DNA from: Aureliella helgolandensis
Lineage (GTDB): Bacteria; Planctomycetota; Planctomycetia; Pirellulales; Pirellulaceae
Reading direction: 5' to 3'
Assembly (NCBI RefSeq): GCF_007752135.1
Contig: NZ_CP036298.1
Location: forward strand, 7,680,501-7,744,500
Length of the DNA stretch: 64,000 bases
Shown here: positions 1 to 9,193 of the stretch, piece after piece
Numbering within the stretch: position 1 is the first letter of the stretch
How the letters are laid out: the number at the start of each line of letters is the position of its first letter
The notes under the pieces: generated by a model
Databases searched by the model: none
Told to the model about the DNA's origin: nothing
What the model saw: only the letters and a program-made list of their open reading frames with translations
Program-made: the position numbers and the translations under genes

Positions 1-366
1 TGCCACCCCAGTCGCAGTTCCGTTCAAGCCCAGAATTGCGACTCCCGTTCCAGCAATCGCAACCATTGTTGAAATGATGGCACCGCCTACGGTCATCGCA
101 ATGTATCCGGTCAACATCCACAACACTCGTCTCTGCCAATGCGCTGCCGGACTGATTTTTGCAAACTCGCATTCCAATTCCGAGGGATGCCCCAATCGCA
201 TGGTGCCAATCATGAAAGCCTCACGTTCACTCAACCCGCTTTGGCAAAGTTCCGTAGTCAAATCACGCAAATGCGACTCGAGCTCAAGAGCCTCCTCAGA
301 GCCAATGGCATGATTATTTCCGAATGACCGCTTCCAAGATTCTATTGCGGACTCAATGTCAAACAT
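1..366 (-). CDS. Membrane protein of the PadR-associated permease-prefix (HAAS-like) type, 3' end outside window
   Basis: The readable part is the first 122 residues. A soluble, charged helical stretch (residues 1-70, with 'ELESHLRDL' and 'SEREAFMIGTMRLG') is followed by hydrophobic segments starting near residue 77. This arrangement, a short helical prefix before membrane helices, is typical of the small proteins encoded directly after PadR regulators; they are thought to sense or tune membrane functions. The ATG at 366 lies inside the padR gene, which it overlaps by 25 bases, so the two are almost certainly cotranscribed and coupled. The C-terminal part is not in the window, so the real function (permease, sensor or other) is open. 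Confidence 0.6.
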   Translation of the reverse strand, partial: MFDIESAIESWKRSFGNNHAIGSEEALELESHLRDLTTELCQSGLSEREAFMIGTMRLGHPSELECEFAKISPAAHWQRRVLWMLTGYIAMTVGGAIISTMVAIAGTGVAILGLNGTATGVA

Positions 367-692
367 TCTTTTGCTCCCCAAAATGTAGCCAAGGTCTCGT
401 GGACAGCAAACCAGTGTTGCCGCTCTGTTTCAATTGCTCGAGTACCCGATGCGCTTAGTCGGTAGTACTTACGCTTCCTGCCATTCTCGCCGACCCTCCA
501 CGATGCAAGTATCAGCTTGTCCTTTTCCATTCGATGCAATACGGGATACAACATCCCCTCCGACCACTCCAACTGGCCACCCGAATGCTGGCGCACTTCC
601 TGAATGATCGCGTACCCATAGCTCTCGCCTTTCGACAACACCGCCAAGACGAGTGGTTTTGTTGAGGCCGCAATTAGCTCTTTTGACACCAT
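342..692 (-). CDS. PadR family transcriptional regulator
   Basis: A 116-residue winged-helix repressor. The PadR signature is clear: 'LAVLSKGESYGYAIIQEV' forms the first helices, 'EWSEGMLYPVLHRMEKDKLI' is the recognition helix region, and 'GRKRKYYRLSASG' is the wing, followed by a short C-terminal helix for dimerisation. Members of this family repress their own operon and a membrane partner until a ligand or stress lifts repression. The partner here is the overlapping membrane protein gene downstream. The ATG at 692 is preceded by 'GGGAG' at a good distance. Repeated CCTAAC elements immediately upstream (718-772) are candidate operators. The effector cannot be told from sequence. Confidence 0.88.
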   Translation of the reverse strand: MVSKELIAASTKPLVLAVLSKGESYGYAIIQEVRQHSGGQLEWSEGMLYPVLHRMEKDKLILASWRVGENGRKRKYYRLSASGTRAIETERQHWFAVHETLATFWGAKECLTLSPQ

Positions 693-717
693 TTTGATTT
701 ACTCCCGACGGGCACTC

Positions 718-772
718 ACCTAACACTGCTAGGCATCATACCTAACGTCGCTATGCTTTGCAACTGTTAGGC
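718..772. promoter_or_regulatory. 55-bp imperfect inverted repeat upstream of padR: operator cluster or attC-like site
   Basis: The left arm (719-736) and right arm (753-771) pair over about 17 positions with one small bulge and one mismatch, leaving a 16-base loop. The outer ends are ACCTAAC (718-724) and GTTAGGC (766-772). A third CCTAAC copy is at 741-746, and two 15-bp near-palindromes overlap at 719-733 and 730-744. Two readings fit: repeated PadR operators over its own promoter, or an integron attC site, whose outer boxes follow RYYYAAC and GTTRRRY as here. The position just upstream of padR favours the first reading. Confidence 0.4.
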
Positions 773-1296
773 TTGTGGATCTGGCATGATCGATCCGACG
801 GCGTTATGCGTTCATGCTCGTCCTCTGGCAGCGTGGGATGGACCAATTGTGCTCAGGCGGTATTGCCTCCACTCCAAGACATTGGGTTCCGACTAGCGTT
901 CATGGAAACAGACTTCAGGGCATTCACCCCATACGTTGCCAGACCTATAGCGATGCAGCTCTCAATCGTCGACGGCGAGCTTCTCGGCCAAGAGGTCGAT
1001 ATGATTGCGAATGCATGCAGATCGCAACGACATTCCATGGTGGCCATTGCTTCCACAGCGCGACTCAGGTGCAACCAAGCAACAGGACGGCTGCGCTCCG
1101 TAGGGCGACCTTGACAAATCGCCTGCCGCGAGGCGGCTCTAGAGCAATCCAATTTTGCACGGCGACCAGTGCAAGCCCCTCGATCTTTGGCAAGGTGAGT
1201 TGTGCTTGGTAGAATCTTTTGCTTAAGCAACGTGGTACGCGTCATACGAGCTGGTAACCCAACAACTTTATTCCGTTGAGCGGATCGGTCTATCCA
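773..1296. other. Gap without a recognisable gene
   Basis: Short open frames exist on both strands (longest about 149 codons on the minus strand, 853-1302), but their translations are rich in Arg, Ser and Cys, have no recognisable domain and overlap each other, so I do not call them. A small CGCCT...AGGCG hairpin lies near 1117-1134. I see no RNA gene. Confidence 0.5.
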
Positions 1297-1752
1297 ATGC
1301 AAACTGTCCAGGGTGATCTCATTGCGTTAGCCATCGCTGGCAAATTTGACGTTATTGTCCACGGTTGCAACTGCCACAACGCCATGGGGGCTGGCATTGC
1401 CCAATCCATCAGAGAGCAGTTTCCGGAGGCCTTCGCTGCGGATTTGGCGACTGCCAAGGGCTCACGAGAAAAACTCGGAACCTACTCTTCCGCGACCGTC
1501 GATTGCAATGGTCATTCTCTGACGATCGTCAACGCCTACACTCAGTTCAACTGGAGCGGTCAGGGGGTTCAGGCTGACTACGATGCAATCCGCCGCGTCT
1601 TCGCGCGCATCAAGGCTGACTTTGGCGGCAAACGCATTGGTTACCCGCGACTGGGTGCCGGACTGGCCGGAGGCGATTGGAACGCTATCTCACAAATCAT
1701 CTCTGAAGAGCTGGCTGGAGAGAATCACACACTAGTGGAGTACCAACCGTAG
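1297..1752 (+). CDS. Macro-domain protein (ADP-ribose binding)
   Basis: A single macro domain fills the 151 residues. The hallmark pieces are 'GDLI' after the first strand, the ADP-ribose loop 'HGCNCHNAMGAGIA' (residues about 24-37), 'IVNAYTQF', and the second phosphate loop 'YPRLGAGLAGGDW' (about 117-129). Such proteins bind or hydrolyse ADP-ribose derivatives (ADP-ribosylated proteins or nucleic acids, ADP-ribose phosphate). The length and the C-C motif resemble the phage and bacterial stand-alone group. I start at the ATG at 1297; the frame also opens at a TTG at 1276, which adds seven residues not typical of the family. It stands alone between a non-coding stretch and a monooxygenase gene, so its partner is unknown. 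Confidence 0.85.
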   Translation: MQTVQGDLIALAIAGKFDVIVHGCNCHNAMGAGIAQSIREQFPEAFAADLATAKGSREKLGTYSSATVDCNGHSLTIVNAYTQFNWSGQGVQADYDAIRRVFARIKADFGGKRIGYPRLGAGLAGGDWNAISQIISEELAGENHTLVEYQP

Positions 1753-2002
1753 CGCAAACACGGCATCGAAAGCTTCAGTGCAGTGACCGGGACCGCAATT
1801 TAAATGGAGATTGAAGCAGGCATGAGCGTCGCTTGCTTCCACACCGCTCTCCCCCGCGGGAGGCAGCAACGCAACTCCAACCGTTCGCAACGGTCATTGG
1901 TGTTGGTACAATCCAATACTTCTCAATCGCAACCGATCCTAGGGTGAGCGATTCCCCAGTCACCTTCCGTTTTTCGCCTCACACTTTTTGCTGGAGTTGG
2001 TC

Positions 2003-3172
2003 TTGGACGTCGCGATACTCGGCGGAGGAATAGCAGGGCTAGCGACTGCGATTTCGTTGGCGGAAATTGGCATGACCGTAAACATCTTCGAGCGTCGAAA
2101 GTCCGTGCACAATCTCGGGGCAGGCATTGTTTGCTGGCCCAACGCAAGCTTCGTCCTATCTGAGCTGGGAATTCTAGAGGAACTCCAGGACGTCGCAGGA
2201 CCGGTCACCGCTATGCGGCGAATTTCGCAAGATGGATTGGAGCTGGGAAGTCTGGACATTCAGCAACTTAACGCATCCATGAACTTTCCGAGTCTCGCCG
2301 TTTTGCGCGTGGACTTGATGCAGATCCTCTTGCGGAGAGTCCAAGAAAGCGGCATTCCGATCTACTACCAGTCGGAAGCCATCAACATTGTTAAAGACAA
2401 CGAACATGCCCACCGCGTTGTGTTTTCCAATCGGCCATCCATCAGACCTGACATTATTATTGGTGCCGACGGAAGAATGAATTCCATCGCCCGCAAGTTC
2501 GTCGTCGGGAATAATCAGCCAGTCTTTCAGGGATTCCTTAACTGGATTGGCGTTTACCAGAGTGCCGCAAACATGTTTGAGCCAATGGAGATTGAAGACT
2601 ACTGGGGTGTAGGATCTCGCTTCGGTATTGTCCCCGTCTCCAACAGCCTGGCCTATTGGGCTGGAGGTGTTGCGAGCACCGTGGATCGACGTGGGGAGAC
2701 GGCCGATCCTATCGCTCATTTGCAAGCCTCCTTCCAGAATTGGCCTGCCGCCGTCCAGACAGTAATCACACATGCGTCCGACGCAAATACCAAGCGACTT
2801 CCGTTGTATGACCACGACCCTTTGCTGAAATGGCACAAGGGCAACGTATTGTTAATTGGTGACGCCGCACACGCCGCGTTACCAACTTCGGGACAAGGAG
2901 CAGCGCAAGCCTTGGAGGACGCGTGGTGTCTAGCGCGTGAGCTGGCTGCAGCGCCCAGCAATCCTGAAGCGGCATTGACGACTTTCACCAACAAACGGCG
3001 GGAGAAGACAACCGGAATTATCATGAGCGGTCGGGCTTTAGCGGGAGGCCTATTCAGCCGCAACGTCGACGCTTGTGCAGCGCGTGACAAGAAAGCCCTG
3101 CAAACAGATTATGCAGCGATGGCAACTGGCATGGCGACTAGCTGGAGCTCAGGACTACCGATCGGTGTCTAA
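2003..3172 (+). CDS. FAD-dependent monooxygenase of the PHBH/salicylate hydroxylase group
   Basis: About 389 residues with all three flavin motifs of group A flavoprotein monooxygenases. These are the N-terminal Rossmann loop 'GGGIAGLATAISLA' with the glutamate-arginine end 'FERR', the 'DIIIGADGRMNSIAR' motif, and 'GNVLLIGDAAHAALPTSGQGAAQALEDA' near residue 285, which contacts the FAD ribityl chain. It would use NAD(P)H and O2 to hydroxylate an organic substrate, which cannot be named. No ATG precedes the Rossmann motif. The best start is the TTG at 2003, six bases after GGAG (1993-1996); TTG at 1988 or 1997 is possible. The last 40 residues are poorly conserved. The gene stands alone. Confidence 0.85.
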   Translation: MDVAILGGGIAGLATAISLAEIGMTVNIFERRKSVHNLGAGIVCWPNASFVLSELGILEELQDVAGPVTAMRRISQDGLELGSLDIQQLNASMNFPSLAVLRVDLMQILLRRVQESGIPIYYQSEAINIVKDNEHAHRVVFSNRPSIRPDIIIGADGRMNSIARKFVVGNNQPVFQGFLNWIGVYQSAANMFEPMEIEDYWGVGSRFGIVPVSNSLAYWAGGVASTVDRRGETADPIAHLQASFQNWPAAVQTVITHASDANTKRLPLYDHDPLLKWHKGNVLLIGDAAHAALPTSGQGAAQALEDAWCLARELAAAPSNPEAALTTFTNKRREKTTGIIMSGRALAGGLFSRNVDACAARDKKALQTDYAAMATGMATSWSSGLPIGV

Positions 3173-3517
3173 GTCATTAGAATTTCGGGCAGCGAATTAG
3201 GCGGGTAGCCCCCAATCTCCATCCCGTTAGATTGTCAATTTCGTTGCATTTTCTGTATTAACCCACCAGTCTCGCCTCGCTCAGCAAGCCCCCCTGCCCT
3301 TGCCTACCCGACTGTCGACTTCATCGCAACTGGAGAATCGGTGTAGCCTTCCGCCTCGTACCACCTGGGTTGCGGAAGCGTAGCTTGACAACGCGAGAGG
3401 CAATACTTGAGCTCCGGCTCCGCTCGTTCGCAGCACCCCCAAGCGGTGAACTTGAGAGGCTGCCTGAATGCACTCCTGCGAGTGTTTGGGGAGCCATGGA
3501 GCCTAGCGTCAATTTGG
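3173..3517. other. Intergenic region between convergent genes
   Basis: It holds short overlapping frames on both strands (for example 3304-3561 minus, running into the 3' end of the phosphofructokinase gene) with no recognisable domain. No convincing terminator hairpin or RNA gene was found. Confidence 0.4.
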
Positions 3518-4747
3518 CTAGACGTGCTGAGTTTCGATTGCTCGACCTTTAGCTTGTCCAATCTCGCTCAACAAGTTCCCGAACCATGGCAGGTTGATAT
3601 CAAACGGCTTCCCGCCTTTAATGCGTTCAAACTCGATGGCTCGCAACTCATCGCCCTGCTGCTCATCTTCACCGATCACGCCACCAATTCGGGCCAACGC
3701 GCATTCAACGGCTTTTTCGGCACAGCGTGCGATCAAGGCGATGTCGTCCGCGTTGGCAGCGGCGGCGCGACTAAAGTAACCACTCTTTTGCACCAAAGTT
3801 TTTTCAGCGCTTAACATCTTGCCGAACTGCTCTGCAAACCACTTGCCTGGATTCACTGCGTCGAGTTTATAGTGCCCAAACGCGTCCTTGGGAACTTTTT
3901 CGCCGCGCGATTCCATTTCCTGGATAATGGTTTCAACGCCGGCTCCTTCGGAAATGAAAATGTTGACGCAGTCAAACTCATCCATCACGCCGCGCAACCG
4001 ATCGGCCTCTGCAGCTAGATCGAAAACCATCTCAGGAACATAGACCCCATGCACCTCCTTGCGTTCTCGCGAAAGCCCCATCGCAGGCAGGAAATTCAGG
4101 TGGTCCAAGCGATTGCGATATGCCACCGCGGTGGCAGCGGTCAGCCAACCACAATTGCGGCCCATGACTTCGTGAACGATCAACATGCGAGGATTGGCGT
4201 TGTGTTCGCCGACCACATTCTCAAAGAACTTGGCGCCCTCTTCGGCTGCGGTCCACGCCCCCAAGCTTTGCTTGATTGGAATCACATCATTGTCGATGGT
4301 TTTAGGCAAGCCAACGACCGTTAGTGCGTAGTTATTTTTCGCCAGGTAGGCGGCTAAATCCGCAGCCGTGGTATTGGTGTCATCGCCACCAATCGTGTGC
4401 AGTACGTCGACCCGGTCGGTCTGCAGTCGCTCCGCCGCAACCCGCAGTGGATCATCACCTTCGTTGACCAAGCCACGTTTCACACAGTCGGCATTATTCG
4501 TTAGCTTGACACGGCTATTACCGATGGGGCTACCACCGTGCTGATGCAACACGGCAGCTTGCTGGCGCATCTCTGGCGTAACCAGAAAGCTATCTCCCAA
4601 CAACAGCCCCTTGTAGCCCGAGCGATAGCAAACGATTTCAACCGTAGGCGCCTGCCGCGTATAGGCCTCGATCAAGGCGCCGATAGCCGAAGATAGACAC
4701 GGAGCGAGGCCCCCTGCCGTTAAGATTCCAACGCGTTGAATCGACAT
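3518..4747 (-). CDS. Pyrophosphate-dependent 6-phosphofructokinase
   Basis: 409 residues of the phosphofructokinase fold. The enzyme phosphorylates fructose 6-phosphate to fructose 1,6-bisphosphate in glycolysis. The nucleotide/PPi loop reads 'TIGGDDTNTTAADLA': the second Asp after GGD is the residue that in this family blocks ATP and selects PPi. The catalytic loop 'PKTIDND', the substrate motif 'MGRNCGWLTA' and the later 'ISEGAGV' are all present. With PPi the reaction is reversible, so it can serve glycolysis and gluconeogenesis. The ATG at 4747 follows AGAGGG, and the upstream A+T-rich stretch contains TATAAC as a possible -10 box. The gene is monocistronic. Confidence 0.9.
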   Translation of the reverse strand: MSIQRVGILTAGGLAPCLSSAIGALIEAYTRQAPTVEIVCYRSGYKGLLLGDSFLVTPEMRQQAAVLHQHGGSPIGNSRVKLTNNADCVKRGLVNEGDDPLRVAAERLQTDRVDVLHTIGGDDTNTTAADLAAYLAKNNYALTVVGLPKTIDNDVIPIKQSLGAWTAAEEGAKFFENVVGEHNANPRMLIVHEVMGRNCGWLTAATAVAYRNRLDHLNFLPAMGLSRERKEVHGVYVPEMVFDLAAEADRLRGVMDEFDCVNIFISEGAGVETIIQEMESRGEKVPKDAFGHYKLDAVNPGKWFAEQFGKMLSAEKTLVQKSGYFSRAAAANADDIALIARCAEKAVECALARIGGVIGEDEQQGDELRAIEFERIKGGKPFDINLPWFGNLLSEIGQAKGRAIETQHV

Positions 4748-5211
4748 AGCTTAAAAACCCTCTGTTATACTTTTCTATATTAAGGACAGCGGCGGCTTCC
4801 TATTTCAGTCAGCCACAAGATCGGCGAGACTTTGCCAGGCACTTGCTGCGATAGCAGCCTTGAATGGCACAGGAATCGGTACCCGCTGACACAGATCGCG
4901 GGTCCCTAGCGTGACTCAGACCGCGTATTGGGTCAACGCAAATAATATTGCACCGCCCCACACCTCATTAACGCCACCCAACGGAAGACAACACCCCCTT
5001 GCGAGACCACGCGATCGGCCAATTCTGGTCCCTACGGCGAGTCTACCGTCTGCCCGCTCGGATATTTTCGGCGTGAGCGGATCGCTCGATTGAGTATTTT
5101 TCGAGGTCCTCTCGGCATCGCATCGAGATCGTCTCTCGTGTAGGAGCCCATCCGAGAACTCCATCCAATAGAAAAGTGATAGATTCAGGTAAGTGAACTT
5201 CAAGGGACTCC
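4748..5211. other. Divergent intergenic region between phosphofructokinase and glycosyltransferase
   Basis: No gene was recognised. It contains a perfect 6-bp stem, ACCCGC...GCGGGT (4881-4903, 11-base loop), and a smaller GAGCG/CGCTC hairpin near 5077-5090. Promoters for both flanking genes must lie here. No known riboswitch or small RNA could be recognised by eye. Confidence 0.4.
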
Positions 5212-6369
5212 ATGGCTTACATTTGGGATTACTTGCTACTGGCTGGTTGCGTGGGAGGAGCTCTGATGTCGCTCTTTGTGCGCCGGAGATTTCAGCGTGC
5301 CCTGCAGATGATCCAATGGACGAATCGTCCGCAGAATCCGGCGGAGTGCCAAACGTCGGTCAGTGTGATTGTTCCGGCCAGGAATGAAGAGAAAGACATT
5401 TGCAGTGGACTGCACTCGATTTTAGAGCAGTCGGGCGTCAATTTGGAAGTGCTGGTAATCAACGACCATTCTTCCGACCAAACTGGCGAGATTGCCGATT
5501 CGATGGCTGCCAAGGATGGTCGTCTAACCGTCCTACACGATCCACTGTTGCAGCCGGGGTGGCTAGGAAAAGCCAACGCGATGCAGACGGCCAGTAAGCG
5601 GGCAGACGGTGAGTATCTACTATTCAGTGATGCGGACATTCAACATGCACCGGACTGTTTTCGAACAGCGCTTGCTGAATTTGAACACCGGCAACTCGAC
5701 TTCCTCAGCCTACTCCCCTCGGTCCAATGCGTTTCACTGTGGGAGAACATCAACATTCCGATGTACATGGGCGGAATGGCACTGTTAATTGGACCTGCCA
5801 TGGCAGATCCGCAGAAACCCGATTCCTTGGGGGCTGGCGCCTTCATGCTGATTCGCGCTACCGCCTTTCATGCGGTGGGCGGCTATGAATCCCTCAAGGG
5901 CGAGATGCTGGATGATGTGGGTATGGCGAAGCTACTGAAGCGGGAAGGCTATCGCGTTGACTTCCATGCCGCACCAGATCTTCTGACGGTGCGATTGTTC
6001 AAGGGGAATCACGATGCATTTTGGGGAACCACCAAAAACATTCTCGCCGGACTGAACGGTCGTACTTGGTTTGCCCCGATTGCCCTCGTGCTACCCATTG
6101 TCGTATTTTGGCCTGCTCCCGCTGCATTCGCCTACGGAATCGCTACAGGCTCGTTCGGGTTGGCATTGATTGGCGCAGCAACCTATCTATATCAGTACGG
6201 CAACTTATTCCCCAGCCGCTGCATCCTCGCCTTTCACCGAGGCAAGACGTTGCTTTTCCCACTCGTAGCGGTCGTAGTTTTCTGCTGTGTGCTGCGCGCC
6301 CTCTACTTCAAAATCTGCCGTGGATCGATTGTGTGGCGCAAGCGTGTGATCCGAGTTGCCGAGGAATAG
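5212..6369 (+). CDS. Membrane glycosyltransferase, GT2 family
   Basis: 385 residues. One N-terminal membrane helix (about 5-23) is followed by a GT-A domain: 'SVIVPARNEEKDI' opens the sugar-nucleotide site, 'VINDHSSDQT' follows, 'FSDADIQ' is the metal-binding DxD, and 'MLDDVGMAKLLKREGY' is the catalytic ED region. Three or four C-terminal helices (about 275-375) anchor it again. The arrangement resembles HpnB-type hopanoid-associated and CrtQ-type carotenoid glycosyltransferases, which act on lipid acceptors at the cytoplasmic membrane. The actual donor and acceptor are unknown. The ATG follows AAGGGA at a good spacing. Neighbouring genes give no pathway context. Confidence 0.85.
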   Translation: MAYIWDYLLLAGCVGGALMSLFVRRRFQRALQMIQWTNRPQNPAECQTSVSVIVPARNEEKDICSGLHSILEQSGVNLEVLVINDHSSDQTGEIADSMAAKDGRLTVLHDPLLQPGWLGKANAMQTASKRADGEYLLFSDADIQHAPDCFRTALAEFEHRQLDFLSLLPSVQCVSLWENINIPMYMGGMALLIGPAMADPQKPDSLGAGAFMLIRATAFHAVGGYESLKGEMLDDVGMAKLLKREGYRVDFHAAPDLLTVRLFKGNHDAFWGTTKNILAGLNGRTWFAPIALVLPIVVFWPAPAAFAYGIATGSFGLALIGAATYLYQYGNLFPSRCILAFHRGKTLLFPLVAVVVFCCVLRALYFKICRGSIVWRKRVIRVAEE

Positions 6370-6442
6370 CGTCATGGTACCTATTCAATCCTGCCAAGCC
6401 TTCTGACTTCAAGCCACCGCTTGGCCAGTACACTCCCTGCGA

Positions 6443-8155
6443 TCAGCCATGGCGATGCGAGGCAAGCGCCAAGGGTGCCAAGCAAGCGGAGATCAAGGGC
6501 AACAGTAGGCTCACCACAGCCAGGGTGCGCACGGCCAATGGCCCCCCTAACGGCAATTCAACCTGCGAGACAACCCACACCATCAGCGTAGCGTACGCCA
6601 GCCACAGTCCACCAATCGCGGCTAGCACGGACCATCCAATACTTCCCGACGATACGGCGCGTCTCGGCCCCCACCCTCCCACCAAGGTAATCGCCAGACT
6701 TGCTCCCCACGCATAAATCAACCATAGCGGCGTGAGCATCCAAGCATGCGTTGCATCCCATACCACAAGTGGAAGGTGAAGGCAGAAAATACCCATCGAG
6801 TAGACGGCGAGCAGCGGATGTCGATGCATCCACAGCCCTGCAGCTAGCAGCATCGCTGAGATGCCAACGTACTGCATCCCCAACACTAGAACGCCACCGC
6901 TCCACCAGTACCAGGGGAGCTCACCAACTTGCAACGTAAGCCATTTGACGAATTCCAGTCCATGAGCAACATCGCCCAGGAGAACCGCGGAGACGGCAGC
7001 CACAATCCCCATCCATAACCATCCAGCAAGTGCGCAAGCGGCGACTAAAAACAGCTTCCCAGCAATCAAGACATCATTGCGTATTGGTCGTGTCGCTTCA
7101 AATGTAGAAAATTGCAACGTCCCTTGCTTAGCACGAAGACCGATTGCTCCTTCGGTCGCTGCGAGCTGATAAACCACAGGACAGAAGAAGATTGCAACGC
7201 CCCAGATCCAGATTTCACGATCCCAGTTCGGTTTCACGAAGGTTGTTGTCAACGTCACGAGCAGGGGCACGACCGGCAGTAAGAAGGCGAGCCCCAAAAC
7301 ATGGAATCCGAAACGCCGCATTTCAAACCACAGGTGTGCCTGCTGCGCAGAGGCAAACGGCTGGACCACGATTGTGGCCAGCGATGTGCGAGGCTTGAAA
7401 GTCTTCAACCTGGCCCCGCCTGAATTCCACCACTTGGGAAATGCCTCCAACACCCACCAAGACTCTCCGCAGCGCTGACACACAACACTTCGGTACGTCG
7501 TGAAGATGGCCAAGCATGGGATGGCAAGCAGCACTGCATACTGGTAGCCGTTCAATTGAAAATAGTCGGAGCGGCCAATAGCCATCAGCAGTGGCTCAGG
7601 ATGTTGGCGCCAAGAGTGGAATCCGATTAGCAACCCAACGAAAACGGCGGCAAAAAGCACCAGCCCCAGCACTCTTCCGACAATGGTGGTAGGAATCCAT
7701 GCAGTAGCCACCAACCAACTGGTAACGCAGGCACTAAGTAGTGAAGGCACCAGCAGAGGCACCGAATAGGCCATGCAGGCCTGATAGAGCACGGCAGGAA
7801 CCAAATAGCATACGGGCGCCACCAGGATCACAAACAGCATGGGCACCGTGACGAGTTGCAGTGTCGTGATCGGGCGAATAAAGCCAATGCGAAAGACGAA
7901 ACCGGAATAGCGATTGTCGAACGAATTGCGCCCAGACTGAGAAAAGCAGGCGACAACGGAAGCGACCAGCACAAAGATGCCGCTAAACACCGGCGCAGCC
8001 GATTCATCGATGGCCTTGCCGGTCAACGCTTGACTGTAGTTCGTTGCGACATAAAGAAGCAAGACGAACAGACACTGAGACACCAAAACCAGCAGTAGTT
8101 CTTTGCGACTAGTCCGCCACAGTTCCCAAAGTAGAGCTTGCAACGGGCGATTCAT
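6443..8155 (-). CDS. ABC-2 type exporter, membrane subunit
   Basis: About 570 residues with roughly a dozen hydrophobic segments, for example at about 20-38, 55-75, 110-130, 150-190 and, in the C-terminal half, a series from 300 to 565. The family is inferred from context: the ATG at 8155 overlaps the stop of the ATPase gene in an ATGA arrangement, typical of translationally coupled ABC-2 exporter pairs. Such pairs export drugs, lipids or polysaccharides, or carry out maintenance functions such as bacteriocin immunity. The substrate is unknown. The open frame extends further upstream, but that part is antisense-like sequence inside the ATPase gene and is not used. Confidence 0.75.
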   Translation of the reverse strand: MNRPLQALLWELWRTSRKELLLVLVSQCLFVLLLYVATNYSQALTGKAIDESAAPVFSGIFVLVASVVACFSQSGRNSFDNRYSGFVFRIGFIRPITTLQLVTVPMLFVILVAPVCYLVPAVLYQACMAYSVPLLVPSLLSACVTSWLVATAWIPTTIVGRVLGLVLFAAVFVGLLIGFHSWRQHPEPLLMAIGRSDYFQLNGYQYAVLLAIPCLAIFTTYRSVVCQRCGESWWVLEAFPKWWNSGGARLKTFKPRTSLATIVVQPFASAQQAHLWFEMRRFGFHVLGLAFLLPVVPLLVTLTTTFVKPNWDREIWIWGVAIFFCPVVYQLAATEGAIGLRAKQGTLQFSTFEATRPIRNDVLIAGKLFLVAACALAGWLWMGIVAAVSAVLLGDVAHGLEFVKWLTLQVGELPWYWWSGGVLVLGMQYVGISAMLLAAGLWMHRHPLLAVYSMGIFCLHLPLVVWDATHAWMLTPLWLIYAWGASLAITLVGGWGPRRAVSSGSIGWSVLAAIGGLWLAYATLMVWVVSQVELPLGGPLAVRTLAVVSLLLPLISACLAPLALASHRHG

Positions 8156-9084
8156 CGTAGCCTGCCCTGCGTCGCGTCCGCTTGACTTCGATCGACACAA
8201 GCGATAAAGATTTCTTGCAGCGATGCTTGCCCGACCTCCTTCACCTCGCCTCCAACCGCTTGAATCGCTTCTTGAATTGGAGCATGAGGACCTTGGCAAA
8301 TCACACGCCACATGGCATCCGGCTCACGAATTGCAAGTAGTTTCTCACTGCCAAGCACTCCGTCGATGCTAGGCAAAGTCACCTCCGCACTATGGAGCTT
8401 GACCGTCAATGCACGGTGAGAGGCTTTGATGTCAGCCAGTGGGCCGGTTAGCACTAATCTTCCATGATTTACAATGATTACGAAGTCGGACATCAATTCG
8501 ACTTCATCGAGTAGGTGGGAAGAGAAAATTGCAGTGCGTCCCTCGTTTGCAACGGTGCGGACTAGTGCATTGAGAATATCTTTACGAACGACTGCATCAA
8601 GTCCGGTCGAAGGCTCGTCCAACACCAACAGCTCGGGCCGGTGTGCTACCGCCGTGATCAGGCCAGCTTGAGCGCGCATCCCCTTGGACAACGACTTGAC
8701 CTTTTTAGAAGGGTCAAGGCGAAATAGCTGTAGCAATTCTTGTTCGTAGGCTTTATCCCAACTGGGGTGAAAGGCTCGCGTGTAACGCAGTAATTCATCA
8801 ATCCGCATCCACTCAGGCAGATCGCGTTCTTCGGAAAGATAGCCGATGCGCTGAAGAACTTTGACCGGCTCTCGAACGGGATCCAACCCAAAGACGCGAA
8901 CCTCCCCCTGTTGGGCGCGCAAGAGGCCAAGCAAATGCTTTATGAGCGTCGTCTTGCCAGCGCCATTCACGCCGAGCAAGCCGTAGACCAATCCAGGCTG
9001 TAGATTCAGCGATAGATCGTCGAGCGCCAGCGTCTTTCCGAATCGCCGTGAGAGATTCTGAACGCGTACTACGTCTTCCCCCAT
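8152..9084 (-). CDS. ABC transporter ATP-binding protein (ABC-2 exporter type)
   Basis: 310 residues. The nucleotide-binding domain occupies the first 230: Walker A 'GVNGAGKTT', the signature 'LSKGMRAQAGLITAVAH' (a degenerate LSGGQ), Walker B 'LLVLDEPSTGLD' and the switch region 'IFSSHLLDEVE'. A C-terminal accessory domain of about 80 residues follows, as in CcmA/YhbF-like exporter ATPases. It powers the membrane subunit encoded immediately downstream, with which it overlaps by four bases. A perfect palindrome TTCCGCGGAA (9154-9163) lies about 70 bases upstream and may be an operator. Confidence 0.92.
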   Translation of the reverse strand: MGEDVVRVQNLSRRFGKTLALDDLSLNLQPGLVYGLLGVNGAGKTTLIKHLLGLLRAQQGEVRVFGLDPVREPVKVLQRIGYLSEERDLPEWMRIDELLRYTRAFHPSWDKAYEQELLQLFRLDPSKKVKSLSKGMRAQAGLITAVAHRPELLVLDEPSTGLDAVVRKDILNALVRTVANEGRTAIFSSHLLDEVELMSDFVIIVNHGRLVLTGPLADIKASHRALTVKLHSAEVTLPSIDGVLGSEKLLAIREPDAMWRVICQGPHAPIQEAIQAVGGEVKEVGQASLQEIFIACVDRSQADATQGRLR

Positions 9085-9193
9085 GGAATGCTCCCGCGAT
9101 CAGGAAGGTTGGATTCAGAATTCTGCCGCTACGATGCACGCGTCCTTGCGACATTCCGCGGAAGTATCCAAACTCCCTGATCATTCCGAGAAC

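Noticed and set aside
853-1302. Minus-strand open frame of 149 codons, with overlapping plus-strand frames
   Set aside because: No domain, Arg/Ser/Cys-rich translation and mutually overlapping frames; looks like chance in G+C-rich DNA.
3304-3561. Minus-strand frame of 85 codons after the phosphofructokinase gene
   Set aside because: It overlaps the 3' end of that gene in another frame and shows no recognisable domain or start signal.
6021-6716. Plus-strand frame of 231 codons overlapping the glycosyltransferase 3' end
   Set aside because: It is a shifted frame of the glycosyltransferase followed by antisense of the ABC membrane subunit.
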